Shown: positions 28,097 through 36,804 of the stretch, piece after piece
Position numbering within the stretch: position 1 is the first letter of the stretch
Layout: each line of letters begins with the position of its first letter
Assembly (NCBI GenBank): GCA_963764665.1
Contig: CAVXTL010000015.1
Coordinates: 1 to 64,000 of the forward strand
Reading direction: 5' to 3'
Length of the DNA stretch: 64,000 nt
Source: JACVRW01 sp963764665
GTDB taxonomy: Bacteria > Actinomycetota > Thermoleophilia > Solirubrobacterales > Thermoleophilaceae
Position numbers and translations under genes: made by a program
Notes under the pieces: model-generated
Seen by the model: only the letters and a program-made list of their open reading frames with translations
What the model was told of the DNA's origin: nothing
The model's database searches: none

Positions 28097-28133
28097 GGGA
28101 GGGGGAGGGGGGTCTCCGTCGAAATTCCGGTGG

Positions 28134-30563
28134 ATGGCCCTACGCCGGACCAAAGCACGCAAGCGCCGCCGCCCGGCAGGGCGACTCCGCGGCGGCGTCA
28201 AGCTGCCGACGCTCGATCAGGGCCAGTGGGACCTGGTCGGGCTGGGGCTCGTGTCGTTCGCCGCCTTCTTCGCATGCGTCTTCTACCTCGGCTGGGCCGG
28301 CGGAGAGGTGGGCGAGGCGATGGCCGACGGCATGCTCGTGCTCTTCGGCGGGGCCGGCTACCTCGCCCCGATCGCGCTGTTCGCCGCCGGCGCCGTGGTG
28401 ATGCTCCGTCCGATGCTGCCCGCGGTGCAGCCGTGGGGCGTGGGCGCCCTCTGCCTCGGGGCCGCCCTCACGCTCGGCCTCGCGGCCGGCTCGCTCGGCC
28501 TCGGCCCCGGTGACACTCCGCGCGACGGCTTCGTGGACGCGGAGTACCTGAGGCAGCACGGCGGTCTCGTGGGCGAGTCTCTGTTCTGGGTTTCGAGCCA
28601 CCTCTTCTCTCACGCCGGGTCGCACATCCTCTTCGTGTTCCTGCTCCTGGCGGGCGTGCTCCTGCTCACCGGCGCCTCGGTGGCCGGCGTCGTGAGCGCC
28701 ACGCGACAGGGCGTGGCCACCACCACCGAGCGCGTCCGGGTCTCGAAGCAGGACCTGGCCAACGCCCTCTCCGGGCTCACCACGGCCCCGGCACGGTCGC
28801 CGCAGGCCGAGGCGGTGTCGCCGCCCGAGCCCGAGGACTCCGAGCCCGTCGTGCGCGCCACCCACGTGGAGGCGCCCGCGCTGGACGGCTCGGAGCGCTA
28901 CCCCGACCTGTACGAGGACGAGCAGGAGGATCCCGTCGATCCCTTCGAGGGCCCGGAGCCCGAGCCGGAGCTCGAGCTGGACCTGGAGCCGGCCCCCGAG
29001 CCCCCACCAGTGCCGGAGCCGGTCGAGGCCGGGGCCGAGGAGCCGCCCGCGCTGACACCTCAGGGCCACCGCCGCTCGGCGGTCACCGAGTCGGACGAGA
29101 TCGACTACAGGATGCCGAAGCCGTCGTTCCTCAAGCACTCGAGCGGCGCTCAGAAGGTCGACACCAAGGGCATCGCACGCACGGGCGGCCAGCTGGTGGA
29201 GACGCTCAGCCACTTCAACGTGGACGGCAAGGTGATCGGAACGGTCACCGGCCCGCACATCACGCGCTACGAGCTGCGCCTGGCGCCCGGCATCAAGATG
29301 TCGAAGGTCGCCACGCTGAAGGATGACCTCGCCTACGCCCTCGCCGCCGAGCAGGTGCGCATCCTCGCGCCCATCCCGGGCAAGCAGGCGGTGGGCGTGG
29401 AGGTGCCTAACCGCGTGCGCAAGATGGTGCACCTCGGCGACGTGTTCCAGGAGGCGCCGAAGGGCTGGTCGCCGCTCTCGGTCTGGCTCGGCAAGGACAT
29501 CGCCGGCAAGGCCATCGGCACCGACCTCGCCAAGCAGCCGCACATCCTGATCGCCGGAACCACCGGGTCCGGTAAGTCGGGGTGCGTGAACGCGATGCTC
29601 TCATCGGTCCTGTTGCGCTCGTCTCCGAACGAGATGCGCATGGTGCTGGTGGACCCCAAGCGCGTGGAGCTGAACCACTACGAGGGCATCCCGCACCTCC
29701 TCACGCCCGTCGTGACGAGCCCGCGCCTGGCCGCCAACGTGCTCGCCAATCTGATCAAGGAGATGGAGGAGCGCTACGGCGTGATGAGCCGCGCCAAGAC
29801 GCGCAACCTCACCGAGCTCAACCGCGTGCGCAAGGGCCAGGGCGAGCGGCCGCTCCCGTACATCCTCTGCGTGATCGACGAGCTGGCCGACCTGATGATG
29901 GTCGCCCCCGCCGACGTGGAGGACTCGATCATCCGGCTGGCACAGAAGTCGCGCGCGGTGGGCATCCACCTGGTGCTGGCCACCCAGCGCCCGAGCGCCG
30001 ACGTGATCACGGGGATGATCAAGGCCAACGTGCCGGCGCGGATCGCCTTCGCGGTGTCCTCCCAGACCGATTCGCGCGTGATCCTCGATCAGAACGGCGC
30101 CGAGTCGCTGCTCGGACAGGGAGACATGCTCTTCAGGCCCGCCGGCGAGTCGCGCTCGGCGCGCATCCAGGGCGCCTTCATCGGAGAGGACGAGATCGAG
30201 CGGCTGACCGACCACTGGCGCAAGCAGGGCGAGCCGGAGCTGCGTGAGGAGCTGCTCGAGGCGGTGGAGCCCGAGGAGAGCGAGGACTCGCCCGGCGACT
30301 TCGATCCCGATCAGGACGACATGCTGGCGGACGCGATCTCGACGGTGGTCCAGATGGGCACAGCCTCCACATCGATGCTCCAGCGCCGCCTGAGGGTCGG
30401 CTACACGCGGGCCGGCCGCCTCGTGGACATGATGGAGCGGCGCGGCGTGATCTCCGGGTACGAGGGCTCCAAGGCCCGCCAGGTGCTGATCACCGAGGCC
30501 GACCTTCCGCGGGTGCTCGAATCGCTGGCCGAGGCGCCCGTGGCCGCCTCCAGCGAGGACTGA
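28134..30563 (+). CDS. ftsK: DNA translocase FtsK/SpoIIIE
   Basis: Septal DNA pump that moves chromosome ends into daughter cells. 809 residues: basic N-terminus, four transmembrane helices (about 33-190), a Glu/Pro-rich linker (about 215-310), the alpha/beta motor (Walker A A-G-T-T-G-S-G-K-S, Walker B L-C-V-I-D-E-L-A-D-L) and a gamma winged helix (about 725-795, with G-Y-T-R-A-G-R-L-V-D-M-M) that reads polarity sequences. The ATG at 28134 gives the expected basic leader before the first membrane helix. Confidence 0.97.
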   Translation: MALRRTKARKRRRPAGRLRGGVKLPTLDQGQWDLVGLGLVSFAAFFACVFYLGWAGGEVGEAMADGMLVLFGGAGYLAPIALFAAGAVVMLRPMLPAVQPWGVGALCLGAALTLGLAAGSLGLGPGDTPRDGFVDAEYLRQHGGLVGESLFWVSSHLFSHAGSHILFVFLLLAGVLLLTGASVAGVVSATRQGVATTTERVRVSKQDLANALSGLTTAPARSPQAEAVSPPEPEDSEPVVRATHVEAPALDGSERYPDLYEDEQEDPVDPFEGPEPEPELELDLEPAPEPPPVPEPVEAGAEEPPALTPQGHRRSAVTESDEIDYRMPKPSFLKHSSGAQKVDTKGIARTGGQLVETLSHFNVDGKVIGTVTGPHITRYELRLAPGIKMSKVATLKDDLAYALAAEQVRILAPIPGKQAVGVEVPNRVRKMVHLGDVFQEAPKGWSPLSVWLGKDIAGKAIGTDLAKQPHILIAGTTGSGKSGCVNAMLSSVLLRSSPNEMRMVLVDPKRVELNHYEGIPHLLTPVVTSPRLAANVLANLIKEMEERYGVMSRAKTRNLTELNRVRKGQGERPLPYILCVIDELADLMMVAPADVEDSIIRLAQKSRAVGIHLVLATQRPSADVITGMIKANVPARIAFAVSSQTDSRVILDQNGAESLLGQGDMLFRPAGESRSARIQGAFIGEDEIERLTDHWRKQGEPELREELLEAVEPEESEDSPGDFDPDQDDMLADAISTVVQMGTASTSMLQRRLRVGYTRAGRLVDMMERRGVISGYEGSKARQVLITEADLPRVLESLAEAPVAASSED

Positions 30564-30620
30564 CGCAAGCTGGCCTGCGCCCCGGGCCGGACCCCGGGGA
30601 ACCCGCAAGAATAGGCGCCG

Positions 30621-31376
30621 ATGCCCACCATCGGGGAAACGCTGCGCGAGGCCAGGATGCGCCAGCGGCTCGACATCGCGGACGTCGAGCGGCAGACCAA
30701 GATCCGCGCGAAGTACCTGCGGGCGCTCGAGAACGAGGAGTTCTCGATGCTGCCCGGGCCGACTTTCGTCAAGACCTTCCTTCGCACGTACGCCGAGCTG
30801 CTCGGCCTCGACCCTCACACGCTGGTGGAGCAGTACCGCGCGGGCTACGAGCCGCGGGACGAGCTCGAGGCCCTGAAGCCGCTCGGACCCGCGGGAGGGG
30901 GCGGGCGCGACCGGCGCCGGAGCGGCCCGCGCCCGTGGATGGTGCTCACTCTGCTCGTGGTGGCGGTGCTGGTGGGTCTGGTGGCCCTCGGTTTGATGAC
31001 CGACAAAGAGGGCGGCGGCGACGACAGCACCACCCTCGGCGCCACCGAGACGACCCCGCGCACGGAGCGGACCGAGACCGAGCCGCGCGAGGAGCCGGCG
31101 GCCCCGCGGAGAGTGGCCGTCCGGATCGCGCCGACCACGCCCACCTACATCTGCGTCGACACGGGTCCCGACACGGACGTGACGTTCGAGGGGACGCTCG
31201 AGACCGCGCGCACGTTCAGAGGGCGGCGGGTCCGCCTCAACATCGGGAAGACGGCCGTCGGCGTGAGCGTGAACGGGCGGCGTGTCCCGATCGAGCCAGG
31301 TCCGGAGCCGGTGGGCTTCGACATCACTCCCAGGGCCACCCGCCCGCTGCCGATCGGACAGCGCCCGTGCGCCTGA
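30621..31376 (+). CDS. RodZ-like helix-turn-helix membrane protein
   Basis: 251 residues: an N-terminal HTH_25 domain (I-G-E-T-L-R-E-A-R and F-V-K-T-F-L-R-T-Y-A-E-L-L-G), a Gly/Arg-rich linker, one transmembrane helix (about 113-133, W-M-V-L-T-L-L-V-V-A-V-L-V) and an extracytoplasmic beta domain resembling DUF4115. RodZ links MreB to the wall-elongation machinery; actinobacterial relatives lacking MreB may have another job. An AAGAAT box 8 nt before the ATG suggests its own leaderless promoter. It lies between ftsK and cinA. Confidence 0.88.
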   Translation: MPTIGETLREARMRQRLDIADVERQTKIRAKYLRALENEEFSMLPGPTFVKTFLRTYAELLGLDPHTLVEQYRAGYEPRDELEALKPLGPAGGGGRDRRRSGPRPWMVLTLLVVAVLVGLVALGLMTDKEGGGDDSTTLGATETTPRTERTETEPREEPAAPRRVAVRIAPTTPTYICVDTGPDTDVTFEGTLETARTFRGRRVRLNIGKTAVGVSVNGRRVPIEPGPEPVGFDITPRATRPLPIGQRPCA

Positions 31377-31383
31377 TGAGCGC

Positions 31384-32667
31384 TTGAGCGCCCGCGCCGG
31401 CATCGTCGTGACCGGCACCGAGGTACTCACCGGCCGCATCAGCGACCGCAACGGCCCCTGGCTCGCCGACCGCCTGCTCGAGCTCGGCATCGAGCTGGCG
31501 CACATCACCATCACCGGAGACCGCGCCGAGGACATGGAGGCCCAGCTGCGCTTCATGGCCGACCAGGACGTGGACCTGATCATCACGAGCGGCGGCCTCG
31601 GCCCGACCGCCGACGACATGACCGTGGAGGTGGTGGCCCGCTTCGCGGACCGCCCGCTGGTGCTGGACGAGGCACTCGAGCAGCGGATCGCGGACATCCT
31701 CCGCGGCCTGATGCAGCGCTTCCGCCACTGGGACTTCGACGCAGTGCGCGCCGCCAACCGCAAGCAGGCGCTGGTGCCCGAGGGCGCGTATGTGATCAAC
31801 CCGGTCGGCACCGCGCCGGGCGTGGTCGTTCCGGGAAAGCCGACGGTGGTGGTCCTGCCGGGCCCTCCGCGCGAGCTACAGGGGATGTGGGACGAGGCCG
31901 TGTCCACGGCTGCATTCCAGGAGGCCACCGCGGGGCGCACGGCGTACGAGCAGGACACGATGCGCCTCTTCGGCCTGCCGGAGTCCGGGATGGCCGAGAC
32001 GCTGCGGGTGGCGGAGCAGGACATACCCGGCTTCGACCGGCTCGAGATCACCACCTGCCTGCGCCGCGGCGAGGTCGAGGTCGTCACCCGCCACGAGCCC
32101 GGATCGGGCGAGGAGGCCTACGGAGCGCTCGTGGAGCTCATTCGCAGCCGCCATCCCCGCGAGCTCTTCTCCGAGGACGGCTCGAAGGTGGACGACCAGG
32201 TGGCCGAGCTCCTGGCGGGCCGCCGGATGGCCACGGCAGAGTCCTGTACGGCCGGGCTGATGGCCGCGCGCCTCACCGAGCGCCCCGGATCCTCGGACTA
32301 CGTGGCCGGCGGCGTGGTCTCGTACTCGAACGAGGCGAAGATCGAACTGCTGGGCGTGGATCCCGCGCTGATCGAGGCCCACGGGGCGGTGTCCCCCGAG
32401 GTGGCCAGGGCGATGGCACAGGGGGCGCTGAGGCGCTTCGAGGCCGACACCGCGGTGGCCATCACCGGCATCGCGGGCCCGGGCGGCGGCACGGAGGAGA
32501 AGCCGGTGGGCACGGTCTGCTTCTGCGTGAGCACCGCCGACGGGCGGGTGCTCGCGCGCGACATCCTGCTGCCCGGCGGGCGCGCCGACGTGCGCGAGCG
32601 CTCCACGACCGTGGCCATGCACCTGCTGCGGCGGCTCCTCAGGGGAGAGGACGAGGGGCTCCTCTGA
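31384..32667 (+). CDS. cinA: CinA: competence/damage-inducible protein, nicotinamide-nucleotide amidase
   Basis: 427 residues. The N-terminal molybdopterin-binding-like (COG1058) domain has G-T-E-V-L-T-G-R-I-S-D-R-N and S-G-G-L-G-P-T-A-D-D-M-T; the C-terminal domain (about 270-425) is the NMN deamidase/CinA module with E-S-C-T-A-G-L and G-I-A-G-P-G-G. TTG start at 31384 chosen since the motif-bearing N-terminus begins there; upstream residues in frame overlap the RodZ-like gene and are not conserved-looking. The cinA-thpR-recA order is classical in actinobacteria. Confidence 0.95.
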   Translation: MSARAGIVVTGTEVLTGRISDRNGPWLADRLLELGIELAHITITGDRAEDMEAQLRFMADQDVDLIITSGGLGPTADDMTVEVVARFADRPLVLDEALEQRIADILRGLMQRFRHWDFDAVRAANRKQALVPEGAYVINPVGTAPGVVVPGKPTVVVLPGPPRELQGMWDEAVSTAAFQEATAGRTAYEQDTMRLFGLPESGMAETLRVAEQDIPGFDRLEITTCLRRGEVEVVTRHEPGSGEEAYGALVELIRSRHPRELFSEDGSKVDDQVAELLAGRRMATAESCTAGLMAARLTERPGSSDYVAGGVVSYSNEAKIELLGVDPALIEAHGAVSPEVARAMAQGALRRFEADTAVAITGIAGPGGGTEEKPVGTVCFCVSTADGRVLARDILLPGGRADVRERSTTVAMHLLRRLLRGEDEGLL

Positions 32668-32684
32668 GCGGACCGCGGGCGCGG

Positions 32685-33224
32685 ATGTTCGTGGCCCTCG
32701 ACCTGCCCGAGGCGCCGCGGTCGGAGCTCGGGCGCTGGTGCGAGGAGGCGTTCGGGCCGCGGAGCGACCTGCGCGCGGTTCCCACCGGTCACCTCCACCT
32801 GACGCTCGCCTTCCTCGGCTGGCAGGACGAGGCGGCAGCGCCTTCGATCGCCGAGGCGGTCTTCGGGGCCGCCACAGGGTCGGTGCAGCCGCGCCTGGTC
32901 GCGGGCGAGGTGCGCTCCGTACCGCCGCGGCGTCCCCGGCTGTTCGCGCTCGACATGGTCGACGAGGGAGGGCACGCCGGGGCGCTCCAGGCCGCCGCAT
33001 CGGCCGCATTGGAGGATCTGGGCGTGTACCGGCCCGAGCGCCGGCCCTGGTGGCCGCACGTCACGCTGGCGCGGGTGAAGCGCGGCGAGCGCGCGGTGGA
33101 GCCGCTCGGGGCGGATCGACCGCCCCTGGGCGCGATCGAGCCGGACGAGCTGACGCTCTACCGCTCGACCCTGCGCCCGCAGGGCTCGCTCTACGAGCCG
33201 CTGGCGCGTACGGCGCTGGGCTGA
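32685..33224 (+). CDS. thpR: RNA 2',3'-cyclic phosphodiesterase
   Basis: A 2H phosphoesterase of 179 residues. The two catalytic H-x-T-x motifs are H-L-T-L (near residue 39) and H-V-T-L (near residue 126), and the protein begins with the typical M-F-V-A-L-D-L-P. It hydrolyses 2',3'-cyclic RNA ends to 2'-phosphates and can ligate tRNA halves in vitro. The ATG at 32685 is used; a CTG at 32664, overlapping the cinA stop, would add seven residues. Confidence 0.93.
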   Translation: MFVALDLPEAPRSELGRWCEEAFGPRSDLRAVPTGHLHLTLAFLGWQDEAAAPSIAEAVFGAATGSVQPRLVAGEVRSVPPRRPRLFALDMVDEGGHAGALQAAASAALEDLGVYRPERRPWWPHVTLARVKRGERAVEPLGADRPPLGAIEPDELTLYRSTLRPQGSLYEPLARTALG

Positions 33225-33245
33225 GCCGGACGACACCCGCGGGGG

Positions 33246-33275
33246 CGAACGTCTGTCCGGTCCGACTCCTACTTT
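33246..33275 (+). promoter_or_regulatory. recA damage-response promoter: LexA-type box overlapping a PafBC-type promoter
   Basis: CGAAC-GTCT-GTCCG at 33246-33259 matches the Gram-positive LexA/DinR box CGAAC-N4-GTTCG in 9 of 10 specified bases. Overlapping it, CTGTCCGGT (33253-33261), an 8-nt spacer and TACTTT (33270-33275) reproduce the layout of the mycobacterial RecA-NDp promoter (TTGTCRGTG-N8-TANNNT) that PafBC activates. Both could act, as in mycobacteria. Matches were judged by eye. Confidence 0.6.
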
Positions 33276-33308
33276 GTGTCGTTCCAGAGCTTCGAGGAGA
33301 CGCGTCAA

Positions 33309-34412
33309 ATGGACAAGGATCAGGAGAAGGCCGCCAAGGCCCGCGAGTCGGCCCTCAATGGCGCGCTCACGCAGATAGAGCGCCAGTTCGGCGCCGGCTC
33401 CATCATGAAGATGGGGGACGACGCCTTCGCCGTCCAGGTGGAGGCCGTTCCGACAGGTGCGATCTCGCTCGACCTGGCGCTCGGCGTGGGCGGGCTCCCG
33501 CGCGGGCGCATCGTCGAGATCTTCGGCCCGGAGTCCTCGGGTAAGACCACGCTGCTCTATCACGTGCTCGCCAGCGCCCAGAAGCTGGGCGGCATCTGCG
33601 CGTTCATCGACGCGGAGCACGCGATGGACCCGGTCTACGCCAAGCGCATCGGCGTGGACATCGACGAGCTCCTCGTCTCCCAGCCCGACCACGGCGAGCA
33701 GGCGCTCGAGATCGCGGACATGCTGATCCGCTCCGGCGCGGTCGACGTCGTCGCGATCGACTCGGTTGCGGCGCTCACCCCCAAGGTCGAGCTCGAAGGA
33801 GCGATGGGGGACCAGACCGTGGGTCTGCAGGCCCGGATGATGAGCCAGGCGATGCGCAAGCTCGCCGGGAACCTGAACCGCGCCAACACGCTCTGCGTGT
33901 TCACGAACCAGATCCGCGAGAAGGTGGGCGTGATGTTCGGCTCGCCCGAGACCCAGCCCGGCGGCCGTGCGCTCAAGTTCTATTCCTCGCAGCGGCTCGA
34001 CATCCGTCGCATCGAGACCCTCAAGGAGGGCACCGAGGCGGTGGGGAACCGGGTCCGCGTGAAGGTCGTCAAGAACAAGGTCGCGGCGCCGTTCCGCCAG
34101 GCCGAGTTCGACATCGAGTACGGCCAGGGCATCAGCTCGGAGGGCTGCATCCTCGATCTGGGGATCGAGCACGGGATCGTCCAGAAGTCGGGCTCGTTCT
34201 TCTCCTATGGCGACGAGCGGCTCGGCCAGGGCCGCAACAACGTCAAGGGCTACCTGCGCGAGCGCCCGGACATCGCCAAGGAGATCGAGGCCAAGATCTA
34301 CGAGACGCTGGGTGCCGCGTCCGCCGAGGCATCGCTGGCGGCCGTTCCCGAGGACGACGCCGAGGCGGGCGAGGTGGCCGTCGAGGCCACGCCCGCGGAG
34401 CAGGCGGCCTAA
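33309..34412 (+). CDS. recA: Recombinase A
   Basis: Strand-exchange ATPase and LexA coprotease, 367 residues. Walker A G-P-E-S-S-G-K-T-T, I-D-A-E-H-A-M-D-P, Walker B region V-D-V-V-A-I-D-S-V-A-A, L2 loop F-T-N-Q-I-R-E-K-V-G-V-M-F-G and an acidic C-terminal tail. No intein is inserted. ATG at 33309 with GAGGAG ribosome binding site; an in-frame GTG at 33276 would precede it, but lies at the -10 box. recX follows 21 nt downstream. Confidence 0.99.
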   Translation: MDKDQEKAAKARESALNGALTQIERQFGAGSIMKMGDDAFAVQVEAVPTGAISLDLALGVGGLPRGRIVEIFGPESSGKTTLLYHVLASAQKLGGICAFIDAEHAMDPVYAKRIGVDIDELLVSQPDHGEQALEIADMLIRSGAVDVVAIDSVAALTPKVELEGAMGDQTVGLQARMMSQAMRKLAGNLNRANTLCVFTNQIREKVGVMFGSPETQPGGRALKFYSSQRLDIRRIETLKEGTEAVGNRVRVKVVKNKVAAPFRQAEFDIEYGQGISSEGCILDLGIEHGIVQKSGSFFSYGDERLGQGRNNVKGYLRERPDIAKEIEAKIYETLGAASAEASLAAVPEDDAEAGEVAVEATPAEQAA

Positions 34413-34433
34413 GTAGGGTCCGACCGCCAGGTC

Positions 34434-34928
34434 ATGGGCGAACCGGCCGCGGACCTGGCCGAGCTGGAGCGGACGCTCGCCTACGCCCACCGTGTGATCG
34501 CGCGGCGCGAGCAGACGGTCGCCGAGGTGCGCGCGCTTCTCGAGCGGCGCGAGATCTCAGAGGCCACCGCGGAGCTCGCGGTGGAGGAGCTGCTCGGTAC
34601 CGGTCTGCTGGACGACGCGCGCTTCGCGCGCCGGTTCGCCGGCGACAAGCGCGATCTCGAGCAATGGGGGTCGACCCGCATCGCCGGGGAGTTGAGCCGG
34701 CGCGGCGTCGACGCCGAGCAGATCGCCGCAGTGGTGGCGGAGAGCGGCCGTCAGGACGAGCTCGACACCGCACGGGTGCTGCTCGAACGGCGGTGGCCCC
34801 AGGCGCCCCGTGACGACCGCGAGCGCGACCGCGCGTGGCGCCTGCTTGTTCGTCGCGGGTACGAGCCCGAGCTGGCCTACGAGGCCCTGCGCGAGCACGA
34901 GCGGGCGGCCTCTGGCGACGCCGCCTGA
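34434..34928 (+). CDS. recX: Regulatory protein RecX
   Basis: A small RecA modulator, 164 residues of three-helix repeats. Typical features: A-Y-A-H-R-V-I-A-R-R-E-Q-T-V-A-E-V (family L-x-x-R-x-R-S-x-x-E-L), L-L-D-D-A-R-F-A-R-R-F, the second repeat with R-I-A-G-E-L-S-R-R-G-V, and R-R-G-Y-E-P-E-L-A-Y-E-A-L. Located directly after recA, the usual position, and presumably transcribed with it. Confidence 0.93.
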   Translation: MGEPAADLAELERTLAYAHRVIARREQTVAEVRALLERREISEATAELAVEELLGTGLLDDARFARRFAGDKRDLEQWGSTRIAGELSRRGVDAEQIAAVVAESGRQDELDTARVLLERRWPQAPRDDRERDRAWRLLVRRGYEPELAYEALREHERAASGDAA

Positions 34929-35316
34929 CGGCGCCCCTGCGGCGCCGCCCACGGGGTTGCGAGCGCACCGGAGCGTGGTTACCCTCAAGAGAAGCGGCCG
35001 GCACGGCCGCCGTGAGACCGGAACGCAAGCAAATGGCGGAAGCCGCCGCAGGCGGCCCCCCGATGGCACCAGCACTTTTTCCACAGACACGACCGGCGGG
35101 CGAGGTCCCGCGACATCGAACCGTCCCCACCCCGACCAGAATGGCTCTCAGAGCCTGTAAGAGCGTTCAGGAAGGGCTGTAAGGCGGGTTCGCGCGCCCT
35201 GCCGGGGCGCGTGAGCGAACACTGCCACGTCCACGTCTCGCGGCGCTGAGCCGCACCGCTCGACAAATTCGAGATCGAGACCGGCGCCCGTGCGCCGGAA
35301 CAAGGAGACGTGCGAG
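34929..35316 (+). promoter_or_regulatory. Long structured leader upstream of rny (no gene seen)
   Basis: 388 nt without a credible gene. A TACCCT -10-like box near 34980 could start the rny transcript. Downstream are many inverted repeats: GCGGCCG/CGGCCGC separated by 3 nt (near 34995), alternative GGCGG/CCGCC and GCCGCC/GGCGGC stems (near 35035-35060) followed by a T-run at 35075, a 12-bp bulged hairpin (35188-35220), a 5-bp stem (35240-35254), a CTCGA/TCGAG stem (near 35259) and a 7-bp stem with CCGT loop (35281-35298) ending just before the ribosome binding site. The pattern suggests mRNA-level control; I do not recognise a known riboswitch class. Confidence 0.5.
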
Positions 35317-36804
35317 ATGGAGATCGTGTTGGCTGCGCTGGTGGCCGCGGCGGTCGCGGTGGTGGTGGTTCTCTTCGTGCAGCGGCCGCGCGCGCTCCCG
35401 GCCAACGGCGGCGGCGTGAGCGCGCCGGAGCGCTCGCAGCCGGGCGCCGCGCCGATGGGGCCGGTTCGCCGCGACGAGCTCGAGGAGGAGCTGGTGGCGC
35501 GGCGCTCCGAGCTCGCGCGCCTGGAGGAGCGCCTGCGCTCGCGCGAGAGCACGCTGGACCTCAAGGAGACCGAGCTGGCCGAGCAGGAGCGTTCGCTGGA
35601 GGACCGGCGGCGCAACGTCGACCACGGACGCGAGGAGCTGCGCGAGTCGAAGCGCGAGCAGATCCGCGAGCTCGAGCGCGTGGCCGGCCTGAGCGCGGCC
35701 CAGGCCAAGCAGGTGATGATGCGCGAGCTCGAGGACGAGCTGCGCCACGACAGCGCGCGCCTGGTGCGCCAGATCGAGGAGGAGACGCGCCGCGACGCCG
35801 ACAGGCGGTCGCGCAGCATCCTCGCCACGGTGATGCAGCGGCTGGCCTCCAGCCACGCCGTGGAGACCACGGTGTCGGTGGTGGAGCTCAAGTCGGACGA
35901 GCTCAAGGGCCGGATCATCGGCCGCGAGGGCCGCAACATCCGCGCGCTCGAGACGCTCACCGGGATCGACTTCATCATCGACGACACGCCGGGCGCGGTG
36001 CTGCTGTCCGGCTTCGACGGGGTACGGCGGGAGATCGCGCGACTCACGCTCGAGCGGCTGCTGGTGGACGGCCGCATCCACCCGGCCCGGATCGAGGAGG
36101 CCTACCACCACGCCAAGTCGGAGATCGACAAGCACGTGGTGGAGATCGGCGAGCAGGCCGTGTTCGAGGCCAACGTGGGCTCGGTGCACCCCGAGCTGGT
36201 GAAGCTGCTCGGGCGCCTGCGCTTCCGCACGAGCTACGGGCAGAACGTGCTGCACCACTCGATCGAGTGCTCGCGCCTGGCGGCGATGCTCGCCGCCGAG
36301 CTCGGCACCGACGCGCGTGTTGCCGCACGCGCGGCGCTGCTGCACGACATCGGCAAGGCCGTGTCGCACGAGACCGATGGCCCGCACGCGCTGGTGGGCG
36401 GGGAGCTGGCGCGCCGCTGGAAGGAGACGGAGGCGGTGGCCCACGCGATGGAGGCGCACCACAACGAGGTGGAGCCGCAGACCGTGGAGGCGGTGATCGT
36501 GCAGGTGGTGGACGCCCTGTCCGGGGCGCGGCCCGGGGCGCGCGGCGAGTCGCTCGAGCACTACGTGAAGCGCCTGCACGAGCTGGAGGAGATCGCCGGC
36601 CGCCACGCGGGGGTGGACAAGGTCTACGCCATGCACGCGGGACGCGAGATTCGCGTGATCGTGCAGCCCGAGCACGTGGACGACGACGCGGCCGCGCTGC
36701 TCTCACGCCAGATCGCCCGCGACGTGGAGCGCGAGCTCGAGTACCCCGGGCAGATCAAGGTCACCGTGATACGGGAGAGCAGGGCCACGGACTACGCGCG
36801 CTGA
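35317..36804 (+). CDS. rny: Ribonuclease Y
   Basis: Membrane-anchored endoribonuclease that initiates mRNA decay, 495 residues: N-terminal transmembrane helix (L-A-A-L-V-A-A-A-V-A-V-V-V-V-L-F-V), coiled coil (about 55-185), KH domain (G-R-I-I-G-R-E-G-R-N-I-R-A-L-E) and HD domain with the metal motif L-L-H-D-I-G-K-A. The ATG at 35317 has an AAGGAG site and leaves the membrane helix at the very N-terminus; the in-frame ATG at 35290 lies inside a leader hairpin. It overlaps the next gene (TGATG). Confidence 0.97.
   Translation: MEIVLAALVAAAVAVVVVLFVQRPRALPANGGGVSAPERSQPGAAPMGPVRRDELEEELVARRSELARLEERLRSRESTLDLKETELAEQERSLEDRRRNVDHGREELRESKREQIRELERVAGLSAAQAKQVMMRELEDELRHDSARLVRQIEEETRRDADRRSRSILATVMQRLASSHAVETTVSVVELKSDELKGRIIGREGRNIRALETLTGIDFIIDDTPGAVLLSGFDGVRREIARLTLERLLVDGRIHPARIEEAYHHAKSEIDKHVVEIGEQAVFEANVGSVHPELVKLLGRLRFRTSYGQNVLHHSIECSRLAAMLAAELGTDARVAARAALLHDIGKAVSHETDGPHALVGGELARRWKETEAVAHAMEAHHNEVEPQTVEAVIVQVVDALSGARPGARGESLEHYVKRLHELEEIAGRHAGVDKVYAMHAGREIRVIVQPEHVDDDAAALLSRQIARDVERELEYPGQIKVTVIRESRATDYAR

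Noticed and set aside
34980..35085. Possible c-di-GMP (GEMM) riboswitch before rny
   Set aside because: ACGCAAGC and a final CCGATGG look alike, but the GGCAAACC element and stem layout are missing.
34835..35182. Small ORFs in the rny leader (for example M-A-E-A-A-A-G-G from 35034)
   Set aside because: They cross strong hairpins, have no ribosome binding site and show no recognisable protein features.
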